From Ichthyophthirius multifiliis (Eukaryota; Ciliophora; Oligohymenophorea; Hymenostomatida): a stretch of DNA of 64,000 nt. The DNA lies in contig NW_004085906.1 of the NCBI RefSeq assembly GCF_000220395.1, positions 1 through 64,000 on the forward strand, written 5' to 3'. Position numbers and translations under genes: made by a program. Under the pieces are notes generated by a model, which saw only the letters and a program-made list of their open reading frames with translations, did not search any database and was not told the origin of the DNA. Positions 12,473-24,184 of the stretch are shown here, one piece after another. Numbering within the stretch: the stretch's first letter is position 1; each line of letters starts with the position of its first letter.

Positions 12473-13896
12473 TTTATTTTTATTATATTTAAATATCTAA
12501 TAATTTTTTTATAATATTCATTCATTTAACATTTCGTTATAATTATCAATATTAGTATTTTTTTTTTAATTTTCTCTATCTGTTATGTTATCTATAGCTC
12601 TATCGATATCTATATTTATATCTGGTTTTGTTTTTTCTATATAAATATCTTTTGATATAAAATTTAATTATTATTATTCTTCTTGATTCTCTTTTTCATA
12701 CATTTAGACGGAATTCCTTTTATATTATTTATTTTTATATTTTGATTTTCTTCAAATTATATTTCTACCACATTTTCGACTTCTTCGTCTTCTTAATCTT
12801 CTTCATCTATATATTTAGGTTAATGACTTTGATTTTGTTTATTTTTATTATATTTTTTAGTATTATTTAATTGATTTTTTATAAATAATTATCTTATTAT
12901 TAAATTAATTTTTCTATAAATATTTTTAATTAAATAAAATTTGGTCTATTATTTTATTCTTTATTTGTCATTGTTTATATAATTTCATAAATTCTTTAAC
13001 TATAATTTTATTTTAATTTACTTAATTTAGACTCCAAAATAGAATAGTTCAATTATATTCCTTAATTTTATACATATATATTATTTAAATCTTCGATTAT
13101 ACCCAATTAAAGGAAATTCATACCCAAAGTAAAAACATCACTTTTATATGCATTATCATTTGAATTCCAATTATTATGATTTAAAGCCTTTAATGATTAA
13201 TTTGAAATATATATTTATATAATAATCATATTTATTTTACATTTATTAAAATTGGAGATAAATAACAATTTTTCAATGGTTCATTTAAATTTGATGCAAT
13301 TTAAGAAAATATATTTATTTATTAAATTATTTGAGGATCTGCTATTTTTATTTATTAAAATTAGCTCAAAAAAATATTTTCTAATTTTATATTTTGATGT
13401 GAAATTTGATTTTATTATAAATATGCAAATGCAGATATTGATTGTTCAAAAAAACAAAATAGCTCTTATTCTGTAAATTAGCGATTTGATTGTTTACGTA
13501 TTGTATATAATTTTTGCATATTGTTTTAAATATATTCATACAATACATATGTTTTATAAAATGTACTACATAACTATGATTCATTTTTTTATATTATATC
13601 TTTTTTTTATTTTTTTTCATATGTTTTGTATTTATATATGTTTTTTTCTAGTTTACTTAATATTTATATTAAGTTTGTATGTTTTAATTTTTTTTCTCCA
13701 TAAATTATTAATATGTTTTCTAGAAATCTATTTCAGTTGAATTATATTCTTTTAGTATACATTATTATGCATTTTATTTATTTTAAAGAAGAATACCATC
13801 TCCAAATTTACAATCGGATATTTTGCGAATTATAAAATAATTTTCTAATATACCCTCATTTTCTAAAACCTTATTAGAATTTTAATGGTTACCCAT
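11900..13896 (-). CDS. Kinase-like protein with C-terminal MORN repeats, probable pseudokinase
   Basis: The protein starts MGNHQNSN, an N-terminal Gly context suited to myristoylation. A kinase-like domain follows. It has YFIIRKISD at the start, ILKEY near the VAIK position, the hinge YVLYEYIQNN, and SHQNIKLENIFL where HRDLKxEN is expected. KIADPQ replaces DFG, SPI replaces APE, and SDVFTLGMNFLQLG and NRPNFIQLKIF mark subdomains IX and XI. The catalytic Asp and the DFG pattern are altered, so it is probably inactive. A long acidic/Asn-rich linker leads to MORN repeats (YDGEWYQNKMHGRGVL, then YEGNRINDKFEGFGV, then FQGNFLKDHIYGPG), which often bind membranes. Several introns are needed. One is clear: phase 0, just before ALNHNN near 13190-13250. 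Other boundaries are unresolved. Confidence 0.8.
12416..12471. repeat. (ATT)n microsatellite, polyAsn on the minus strand
   Basis: ATT triplets read as a polyAsn run in the linker between the kinase-like and MORN parts. Confidence 0.8.
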
Positions 13897-14971
13897 AATT
13901 AATTATTTTTATATATTTTTTAATTTTTGAAAATTAAATTTTTTTTTTTTTTTTTCAAACGTTTATTTTTTGTTGTTGTTGAAAAAAAGTATTTATTTAA
14001 TATTATAATAAGCTAATTTGATTATATAATCAATAATAATAGTTTACATTAATGAATAAAATATTATTAATATTATAAATAAAAAATATTAATAATATAT
14101 TATTTAATTCAGATAATTAAATATATTTATATTATAAATAAAATATGACCTTTTTTTTTTATTTTGAATAAATAAGTAAATATTAAGATTATTTAAATTA
14201 AATATGAGTATCATAAAGTTAAATATAAACATATAAAGTAAGAAAATAATTGGGATATTTCTAAAATTTAAAATATTAAAATTATATTTATGTAAAATTT
14301 CTTTTAACATTATGATTTATTTCTTTAAAAAAATAAGAATACTTTTAAAGAAATATAAAAATTAAAACATTAAATTACTCAATTAATTTTTGAAAATTCA
14401 AATTATTTTTAAAAAAAGAATAAATATTTTATATTATTATCTACATATATATTTTTACTAATGAGCAAAGTTTATTATAATTAAAAATAAAATAAACAAT
14501 GCTTAATGTATGATATTTAATAATCAGATGAGCAAAAAAAAATATAGTAATCAAATATATAATATTTAGAAAAAGAGTTAAATAGTTTAAATTAATAATA
14601 TTCAAAATATATTTAATAATCAAAAGTAATACTTATTTATTTTATTTTTATTATTAATTTTATATTTAACCAATTAAATAAAAAAATATTTTAAGAGTGA
14701 ATAAAATTCGAATAAAAAAATAGAAATAAGAAAAAAATTAATTAAATTAAATGAATAAATAAATATTATATTATAATAATTATATTATATAAGAAAAAAT
14801 ACAAATTTTTGAAATACAAAATTATATAAAAAATTATTTATAATTTTTATTAATTATAAAAAAATAAAATTAATTTTCAAATAAATTTCCATATTTAATA
14901 TTTAATAAAAAAAAAAGAAAATAATTAAAGATATATAATTAAAATAAATAAAAATTTCCTTTAAAATAAAT
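13897..14971. other. Divergent intergenic spacer
   Basis: This lies between two divergent genes and is nearly all A/T. Minus-strand open frames near 14104-14310 and 14441-14623 are rich in Ile, Asn, Phe and Tyr with no pattern, as random A/T would give. No feature is supported. Confidence 0.5.
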
Positions 14972-16146
14972 ATGTAGTAAAAACAAACAATCTGTAAGCT
15001 TCTTAGAAATTTCTACTAACAAGGCTGGTGCTCCGGATCTGGAGGAGGCATATCAATTCGTGTAAATGACGATTGCATATATGTAGCTCCTTCAGGAGTT
15101 TAAAAGAATTGGTTGAACCTGAAGATATATTTACTATAAATATAAACGGAAATATAATAGAAATGCCTACAAGTAATCCTCCTTTAAAATAATCAGAATG
15201 TACGCCTTTATTTAATGCAGCTTACAAATTAAGAAGGGCAGGAGCAGTTTTACATTCTCACTCTTTAAACGCAATGTTAGTCACAAAAATATTCGGAACA
15301 GAATTCTAAATATAAAATCATGAAATGATAAAAGGTTTTCCTAATCACAAAAATACAGATTGGCTAATTGTACCAATAATAGAAAATACCTAAAACGAAT
15401 GTGAATTAACATCAAACTTATCAAGTGCTATAATGGCTTACCCTTAATCAAATGCAGTTTTGGTAAGAAATCATGGAGTTTATGTATGGGGCGAAACATG
15501 GCAAAAAGCAAAAATATATGCTGAATGTCTAGATTATTTATTCTGTGCAACTTTAGAAATTAAAAAGTTAAATTTAGAAATTCCCACTAAATTGAGTTCT
15601 GGAAAAGAAATAAGAGCTTGGCATATTGATGATAAAAGTGAAGAATAAGATATTAGAAAAAGCTTGCATTTCAAAAATTATAAATGGGTTGGAAAAGATG
15701 ATTTAGAGAAAATCGGAGTTCTGCATTGGAAGTTAGACGGAACTGAAAACGATGAATAGCTTGATCAAATTTGTAAAAAAAGAGAATATAATTAAAGAGA
15801 TTATGTTAAATGTGGAAACATGTGTGAAAACTATTAGGAAATGCTTGATAAATTCAAATAAGAACATTTACATACTGATGAAGAAATAAGATACATTCTA
15901 GATGGAAGTGGATATTTTGATGTTAGAGATTAAAATGATTAATGGATTAGAATTTAATGTCTTAAAGGTGATTTTATAATTTTACCTGAAGGTATATATC
16001 ATAGATTCACTACAGATTAAAATGATTATATTCATGCTATAAGAATCTTTACTTCTGAACCTAAATGGACTCCTTATTCTAGACCTTGCGATTAAATGGA
16101 ATGTAGATAAAAATATTTATAGTGTTATTAATTAAAATAATAATGA
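14972..16146 (+). CDS. mtnBD: Methylthioribulose-1-phosphate dehydratase / acireductone dioxygenase fusion, with one frame break
   Basis: This fuses two enzymes of the methionine salvage pathway. The N-terminal half is MtnB, a class II aldolase-fold Zn enzyme: [13 protein letters not shown], the APSG motif, the metal ligands in [10 protein letters not shown], and NHGVYVWG. The C-terminal half is the cupin acireductone dioxygenase MtnD, with [13 protein letters not shown] holding the HxHxxxE metal site and a later His in EGIYHRF. Ciliate MtnB-MtnD fusions are known from Tetrahymena. The start ATG and the TGA are not in the same phase. The reading frame shifts by one base at the A run 15102-15105, in [12 protein letters not shown], where one more A would restore phase. 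The ORF is otherwise intact for about 390 codons with no intron, so a sequencing or assembly error is the simplest cause. Confidence 0.92.
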
Positions 16147-16346
16147 TTTTTTATGCATATTTATTATAATTTTTATAAAAATTTATATCATTTTTTTGTA
16201 TATAAAAATAATAATATATTTTTATTTATTTAATAAATGTTTTTTTGTTATATATATTAATAAGAATTTTAATTTTATTTATTTTAAATATAATAACAAC
16301 AAAAATTTTCTTATATTTATATAAATTATTATATGGTATCTTTATG

Positions 16347-17880
16347 TCAATTTAAATTAAATATCTTAAGCTATTATTTTTCAAAGTCATCAGAATTTTA
16401 TTTTACATTTTATTTATATGTGGATATTTCTTGAATATTTTATGCATTTAATATTTCGTTTGCTTATGCACCAATTGTTAAGAAAATTTATTTCTAGGTT
16501 TCTTATTATTTTTAACAATTACAAAAATTTTGCAAAATCAGATATATAATTAAGAAAATAAGTTATAGTTTATTCATTTTACTTTCAATAGTTTTTATTT
16601 TATTTATCAATTTTTTATTTTTATAATTTTTTGTTGTGTTTTATAAAAATATTTATTTATATTTTTATACTTTAAAAATAAAATATCAGTTATTTCTTAG
16701 AAAAAATAATGTTTTTATAATTTTACACTTTATAAAAATATTATTTTATTTATCAATTTCAGTTTTTTCAAAATTAGTTTTCTTTATATATAAAAAATCA
16801 AATTAATAACATTTTTATTTTTATATTAAATACGATATAGTTTTTTATTTTTAAAAGAACTTATATATGTTTTGTATATAAATTATATATTTAGTTTATA
16901 AAGTCTACATTATTCTTATGAACTTTTTTTTAGGAAAACTATTAATTTTATTTGATTTATTTAAACATGAATATTTTTAAAATAGAAAAAAATAAATCAT
17001 TATAAAAAACTTAAAACTTTTTTTAAAATAAATTAAAAGATATCATTGTGTCAATATTTAATATAAATTAATTAGTATTAACAAAATATTTTTTTTTTAT
17101 AATTTATAAATTAATATATTATGATTATTTTTTTTTTTTAAAAAAATATTATTTAAATCAAATTTTATATTTACTAAATAAATTTTTAAGATTTTTTTTT
17201 TTGTCAAGTTTTTTTAAAAATAAAAAATTATTATATAAATAAATTATATTATATTATATTATTGATTTATTTGTGTTATATTTGAAATAATTGTTTTTGG
17301 TAAATATTTATTAGCTTTGATAATATCTATCGAATAATTTTTAACATTATACATCATAAAATAAGATTTATATTATAAATCTCTATTTAACAAAAAACAA
17401 TTAATTTCAAATAAAAAAAATTATATTATTCTATTTAATGCACTAATCAGTTTTTTTAAAAGATAATATAAAAATTAAAAAAATAAGTTATTTTTATTTT
17501 ATTATTAGTAAATAAAAAAAATATTTGAAAAATAATAAAAGATAAACTATATAAATATTTAAAATAAGAAATTCAATATATTTTTAAAATTAATTGTTTT
17601 ATTATGTTTTTTAATAAATAAATTATTGATCTTTTCAAAATTAAATAATTATTTTAAATTAAAATATTATAATTATAACCTAAAAATCAAAATAATAAAA
17701 TTATAAGCCTTATTGATAATATTATTCACAAGATTAGAATATTTCATTGATTTTTTTGCTTTAAATCTATTATATCTTTCTAAAATTTTAACAAAATTAA
17801 TAAGAAAATTCAATTCTAAGCATATTTCTACTCCAAATTGAATTATTTTGTTTTTGTAATTGATAAAAATATCCGAAGAG
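16347..17880 (-). CDS. Possible hypothetical gene, exon structure unresolved
   Basis: Two minus-strand stretches have protein-like composition. The one at 17680-17880 reads QFGVEICLELNFLINF, then ILERYNRFKAKKSM. The one at 16347-16520 reads FLTIGAQANEILNAQ, then NSDDFEKQQLKIF, and ends in TGA. They may be exons of one gene or unrelated remnants. The sequence between them is A/T-rich and unassigned. No family is recognised. Confidence 0.35.
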
Positions 17881-18772
17881 TTTTTGATAATAATACTTAA
17901 ATAAAAAATAAATAAATTGTAAATATAAAAGTAATATTAATTAAAAAAATTAATTGTCTTTAAACATTTTTAAATTCCAATTTATTTTAAAAATGAAAAA
18001 TAAAATATAAAATGATAAATTAAAAAATATAGTATTTTTTAAAAAGCTTTTATAATCTCTATAATATTCTCAAAGATAAATTATCTTAATTTATTATATA
18101 TAAAAGTTAGATTATTATATAAGAATAAATATTTATAGATAACTTTAATTTAATCATATATAAATTAATTAAAAATATTACGAAAGAAATAAATTTACTA
18201 AATTTTATATATATTATTTACACTTTAAAAAAAAAACATTAATATTTAAAAAGATTTCTTAATATATGAATATAAAATGACTTTTTTTATTTATTTATTA
18301 TTTTTATTTTAAAACATATTTCATTTTTATTTTTTTTAATAAAATTTTTTATATACATAGTCATTAGTTTTAAAAACATTTATATTTCTTTTTATTATTA
18401 ATTGTCCATAAATTATATGAATACGTTTAATATATTAAAAAATAATTATATGCGTATTCATTATTTATTTATCCCTTAACTGTTTAAAATCATTATTTGA
18501 TTAAATTAAATTTTATAAATATTTTAATAATAAGATAATAAAAAATTATAATAAAAATTAAACTAATTTTTTAATAAATAAAAATTAGAAATATAATCTT
18601 AATTAATAAATTTAAATTAAATTTATTAATAATTAGAATAAAACAAATAATTAATATATTACAAATATATTCTTAAGGTACATTTTATAAATGTATGATA
18701 TTTTTTTTAAAAGAACTTAATTGAATATAATTTATTCCTTTTGCAAAAATTATTTCTAAAAAGTTAAATTTA
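17881..18772. other. A/T-rich spacer
   Basis: Only low-complexity A/T sequence is seen. No gene or RNA is supported. Confidence 0.45.
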
Positions 18773-19200
18773 AACTCTTTTGCAAAGAATTTAGTTTTTG
18801 AAAAAAACCAAAACATATATAGATAAGAGCAATTACTAAATTCATTAAATAAAAGCAGTTTGCTTCTTTTATATTTTTAAGTAATGAAAAATAAAGCCCT
18901 AATAATTATAAAATCAGTTAATAATAACAAATTTAAAAAAATATTAAATCATTATAAATTTAGATTTCAATTTAATAAATTAAAGGCTAAATAATAGTTA
19001 TATTACTGAATATCTAATAAAATAAAAAATATAAACATTTTGAAAAGAAAAAACAATAATTGTAATTATGATATTCCCAAAAACTCAAAAAGAAGAAGTT
19101 TCAAAAAATTTTCCATAAGAAAATTTAAGAATAGGATTATCTTAAAAATTAAAAGAAAAGTTAAATTTTATTTTCTTTTTGTTAGTTAATTGTATATTTT
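18773..19200 (+). CDS. Possible coding remnant with an in-frame TGA
   Basis: An open frame with Lys/Arg/Cys-rich, protein-like content starts near 18773 (FAKNLVFEKNQNIYRQEQLL). It meets TGA at 19007-19009 and continues in the same frame as SNKIKNINILKRKNNNCNYD, then KRRSFKKFSIRKFK, to about 19200. No start codon or intron is convincing. It could be a pseudogene, two separate exons, or chance in A-rich DNA. Confidence 0.3.
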
Positions 19201-19899
19201 AATTATTTTTCTTTAATAATTTTTTAATATTTTAAGAATTTAATTACTTGATTTTATGTTTTTATAATCTTTATACATTTCTTAAAAAAATTAACATAAT
19301 TTATCTGATTTTTTTTTGATTGCATTTTATCATAAAATAAAAAATTATTGTTTTAATCCTTCAAAATCTAATCAAAATTTACGGTTTTTCACTAAATAGT
19401 TTATTTGTGAAATTATTCAATTATTTTTTAATTTTCTATTGTTCATTTTATATTTTTTTTGTTTATTTTCATTATCTAATTTAGATTTTTTATAATTTTT
19501 CTGTTTAGATTTTTATGAAAACATAGTATATTTTTTTTTAATAAAAATAAAAAATCTTGATATATTTATTATAATAAATTTTTTAGATATAATTTGTAAA
19601 ATTTTTATATTTTATAATAAATAGTTTATTGTTTTAAAAAGAAATTTATAAATAAAAAATTAAATTATAAATAAGCTAATTTTTAATTAAATAAGAAAAA
19701 AAATGTAATTAAAGTATTGATAAATTTAAGAAAAGAAAGAAAAAAATAATCTAATATTATTTAACTAAAATACATTTTTTTAATTAAAATTAATTATTTA
19801 TTTTATAAATGGATAAAATTATTATATAAAAATATCAATATAAACAAAAAATATATTAAAAAATAAATTTTTATAAAAAATAAAATAAATATAATATTT
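19201..19899. other. A/T-rich spacer
   Basis: Long T and A runs only. Nothing is supported here. Confidence 0.4.
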
Positions 19900-20350
19900 T
19901 TGTATTTCTTTTTTTAATTTAATTATTTATAATTTTATATTTTCATTTAACTTTAAATATTCTTTTCTATTGTCAATTTTATTTAATATTAGAGTAAAAA
20001 TTTAGATTTATTTTAGGCAGCAACAAAAATTTTTATTCGTTTTTTCATCCATTTTAATTAATATTCTTTTTTTTAATTTATTATAATTTCTTTAGTATTA
20101 ATTATATTATTAGACAATTTTTTGTAATTTATTTTCTCCTTGCATTAATATAGAATTTTGTTTTTAAATATTGTTATCAAAGCTTCTATTTGGGTTTGAA
20201 ACCACTTTTTTTACGATTTTTTCTACACTATTTAGTAAAATTCTATTTTGTTTTTTTCTTATTCTATGTCCTATAAAAGTAAAATTTTTAATTATATATA
20301 TTATTTTTAATCAATTTTTGAATTATATGATATTATTTATTTGTTTAAAT
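19900..20350 (-). CDS. Possible fragment of a basic hypothetical protein
   Basis: The minus strand at about 20060-20290 reads GHRIRKKQNRILL, then EKIVKKVVSNPNRSFD and SILMQGENKLQKIV. This is more varied than random A/T translation. No start, stop or family can be assigned, so it may be an exon of a larger gene or a decayed one. Confidence 0.3.
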
Positions 20351-20898
20351 AATTTATATATTTATCGTAATTCATTTCTATGATTAATTTTTTAAATTAT
20401 ATATTCGGAAAAAATTATTAATTATTTCACAATTTTTTTATTTATTGTAAAAAAAAAGATTTATATTTTATTTGTAATTATAATATATTATAAAATAATA
20501 TTAATATACTATGATTTTTATTAAATATTTGTTTTATTTTTAAAAAGTAAATAAATATTAAGTTATATAGTTGTTATAAAACTAATTAGAAATACATTTA
20601 TATTATTAATTTGTTTCTAATTGAAAAATCAACTTATAATATTATAAATTATTAAATATTTTATTTGTTTAATTTTTTCATTTTATATATATATATTTAT
20701 TATTGATTAAAAATTTATAATATTCGATATAAAAATAATAGAAAATTAAAATTAATATATATATATTTTTTTTAAATTAAAATAAAATTAAATAATTTTA
20801 AATTATAAACTATAAATATTAAAAAAATCAAATAAATAATCCTAATTACTTATTTAAATAATTAAAATCACTTACTTTATAATATTTTTTGTTAGAAA
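20351..20898. other. A/T-rich spacer upstream of the next gene
   Basis: A/T-only sequence with short TA runs, and probably the promoter of the gene starting at 20899. Confidence 0.4.
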
Positions 20899-22100
20899 AT
20901 GAGCAAAAATAAAAAATCTTAATATGTTAAATAAATAGATGATAGTACATTTTAAATCCCATAAAAAAATATTAAAGAATAATCTATGCTATAAAATAAA
21001 GAAAAAATAAATCAATCAATAAATCAATCATAAATTATTAATGATACATTGTGCAAAAGCAAAGGATAAGTATTATAAAGTTAACTAGATAATAGTTTAT
21101 AGTAAGGAACATAATTAAATTAAATATCTTAGTCATTAAATGGCACATAAAATTAATCTAAAGTTCATATAAAAAACAGATACATACTATAAGCAAACCA
21201 AAAAAAAGGTATATAAGAAACAACCAATAAAATTTAAAATAATAGCAATAAAATATTAGAAAATTCAATTAATATGACAACAACAATAAAAATGGATAAA
21301 AAAAATAACAATATTATAGATATGTAAAAAAAACATAATAATATTGAATAAACAGTAGGATAAAATACTCAGAAAAGTACAGATAATTAATTAAGTTAAC
21401 GAATATTGGAAATAATAAAATAAAATTAATTACAATAATTAGATAATGAATAAAATGCTCCACCAGTCTAAATTGATTACGATTATGAGACTATAGATAT
21501 TCTTACTATAGACTAGTGTTTGGAATTTTATTGTGAAGGATTCTTGCGCTTAAATTCTAATACCTTTCTTAAACTTAAATAAGAATATATTCAGTTATTA
21601 ATTCAAAAAATTAGGTCTACTACTCGTTTAAATTATTTTAATTTATCTATTAAAAATCATGGTAATATTTTAAATAAATAATTTGTTTATGATAGTATTG
21701 CTAAACCTTTGTAAAGTCAAAATACTAACTTTACAGTAGATGAAGTTTGTGAAGCTTTCACTATTCAATGTTCTGATTATATTCATACTTAGATTAGGAA
21801 AATAATATAAAATAGTATTTATATTTAATTTTTTATTGTTTTTTTAGTGACTATTTGCACTATCTCTAAATTCAATGATTAAATTTTTTAATTTCATCAT
21901 AAAGAAGTTTTCTATGCTTTTTTTTTTTTGGTTTGTTTATAGTTTTTAGGATTTATATATTATACAAAAGGAAGTTTTAGATATAATATTTAAAATATTA
22001 AATTTGGAATTATTATAAATTATGTTTGTATGATTATTAATATAGGAATTATTATGGCAGAATTTTTTTTAGCAAAAGATTATTAAAAATAAATAATTGT

Positions 22101-22146
<46 letters not shown>

Positions 22147-22340
22147 TGCTTTTTTATTGTTTATTTTTATTAATTATTTTAAAATAGAAAGAAATTGTTT
22201 ACTATGAAAAATTTTATTTTTAATTTTTATTTTGTATTTTGAATTTATTGATGCAATTTTATATACTCAGAATTAATTTAAATATAATAGATAAATTATA
22301 TAGAATTGTAAATATTGTTAGTGATGAATTGTTTTTATGA
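20899..22340 (+). CDS. Hypothetical multi-pass membrane protein with Gln/Asn-rich N-terminus
   Basis: Exons 20899-22098 and 22188-22340 join in phase across an 89-base intron that contains a TA microsatellite, giving 450 residues. Residues 1-190 are polar and Gln/Asn/Lys-rich. A middle segment (IDYDYETIDILTIDQCLEFYC) leads into a folded-looking region. About four hydrophobic helices follow: QFFIVFLVTICTI, VFYAFFFLVCLQFLGF, IIINYVCMIINIGIIM and FQFLFCILNLLMQFY. A 33-base GT..AG segment just before the first helix could be a tiny in-frame intron. Removing it would delete most of that helix, so the membrane count is three or four. I do not recognise the family. Confidence 0.68.
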
Positions 22341-22664
22341 TTAATTTTCTTTTTATTAAAAATATAATGTATAAAATATATTAGTTATTATCTATTTAAA
22401 TAAATAATAAAAATATTTATTTTAATATATTTTATTTCTTATATATATATATATATATTATTATTATTTTATTTAAATAAATACATAATATTTATATATA
22501 CATGTTTGTATTTTTAAAATGAAAATTATTTTTTTTTTTAATAAATTTTATTTTTAAAAGAGAATAAATAATTATTATAAAGAAAAAAAAATTAATTTTT
22601 TTTAAAAAAAAAAAAACATAACAAGAAAAAAATCAAACAGACTAATCTATAAAAGTAATATTTA
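22341..22664. other. Intergenic spacer
   Basis: A/T-only with a TA run near 22440-22458. Nothing else is seen. Confidence 0.5.
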
Positions 22665-24041
22665 ATGACTTAAAATTACGAAAATTGTAAATATATATAT
22701 ATTTAAAATAGTTTAAAAAAATAATAATTTAATATATAATCTTAAATAAAAAAAAAGCATAAAGAGATTCAAGACTATTCAATTAAAATATATCTTAAAG
22801 GTTTTTTATCTTTTCTTCAAAAAATATAAAAAAATAAAAAATTCCACACCAAGAAATAAAAAAAAAAGTAACCAATATTTACCAAAATTAGAAAAGAAAT
22901 AAGATTTAGCTAGTTAGATGATGAAACAGCATCTAAACTATATGAAGAGAGGTGAAATAAAAAATAAATAATACAAAAAATAAATAAAAAAATAAAAAAA
23001 AAAAGATACAAACAGATTGAATGTGACATGTTGAAGAAATTTTAAAACCAAAAGAAATAATCAAATACGAAAATGAATAACAGTCTTCTACTTTCAGCAA
23101 ATTAAAAGATATTGAATGCAAGTAGAATAATTTAGAAGCTAAACAACAGTAGGATATAAACAGAATAATAAAGATAATAAAATTCCTTTATGAAGTCACC
23201 CAAAAAGAATATTAATAATCCTTAATTTATGTCTCCTTAAATTAAAAAAGCGAACAATATATAAACAAATGTATCACTAATGAATTTGAACTAAGAAATA
23301 TAGAAAATATAATAAGAAATAGAGCAAGATGAATTTAAAATCAAATAAAAAAAACTCAAAATTAATAATTCTAGAAATATTTAATCATCAAAACTGAAAT
23401 TTAGTTAAACTTCTTAAAATTTCAAAACGAAAAACATTATAGAAAAAAAACCTAAAAACAGTAACACTAATCTATATTATTCAAATAACTATCTCCATGA
23501 TCTTGAAGAATAAAAACAAATTAAAGAATTCTAATAAATTGAAAGCTCAATTAATAATTAAATCAATAATTCGAGTTAAAGTAAATAACCTTATTCAAGC
23601 AGCACATCTAAAGCTTATTTAAGCAATTCAAAAATAAAAGATAATAATAATTTTATCAATTCTAGTAATTAATCAATTGTTTTAAAAAATAATGGATAAA
23701 ATCTTGTTGTTAATATCTAAACAAAAAAAAATTCTAATATTAAAGAAAAAAATCATTTAAACAACAACAATAAAAAAAATGTTACAGACTCAATTAACAA
23801 GTATATTACAGAGTAAATTAATTCTAATTTTAGTACAGCTTAAAATTAAAATTATAATAAATTTATAGGTTTTTTTTTTTTATTTATTTATTTATTATAA
23901 ATTAAAATAGAAAAAAGATAAACTCCTATAGTTTTTGAATAAAAGGTTAATGATTTATAAGAAAGATTAAATAAGCTTGTAGAAAAAGCTAACAGATGCT
24001 CAGAAAAAATATATTCATATAATGCAAATTATAAAAATTGA
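22665..24041 (+). CDS. Hypothetical Asn/Lys/Ser-rich coiled-coil protein
   Basis: Three exons (22665-22951, 23006-23868, 23911-24041) join in phase across introns of 54 and 42 bases, giving 426 residues. Exon 1 ends in FSQLDDETASKLYEER. The centre has proline-directed sites (SFMKSPKKN, QFMSPQIKK) and a helical stretch (MNLNQEIQKIQQEIEQDE). A long Ser/Asn/Gln tail follows, and the last exon has a coiled coil (VNDLQERLNKLVEKANR). This layout is common in ciliate cytoskeletal or phosphorylated scaffold proteins. No domain is recognised. A second open frame overlaps 23040-23330 but cannot be joined to exon 1. Confidence 0.6.
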
Positions 24042-24184
24042 AGAAAAGCATAAAAAAAATATTATAATATATGATTAATATAAATATAATCAAATATTTA
24101 AAAATATATGAATAAAAAAAAAAATAATAAAATAATAAATATAAATAAATAATTAAATAATTTTTTTTTTTATTTATTTTTTAT

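Noticed and set aside
13252-13740. Open frames on both strands around 13.2-13.7 kb, hydrophobic on plus
   Set aside because: They are shadows of the minus-strand kinase-like exons (YVLYEYIQNN and HQNIKLENIFL read in another frame).
14104-14623. Two minus-strand open frames
   Set aside because: Composition is only Ile, Asn, Phe, Tyr and Leu with no pattern, as random A/T gives.
23040-23330. Second open frame (EILKPKEIIKYENEQ and following) inside the coiled-coil gene
   Set aside because: It cannot be joined to exon 1 by any GT..AG pair, while the annotated three-exon model is phase-perfect to TGA.
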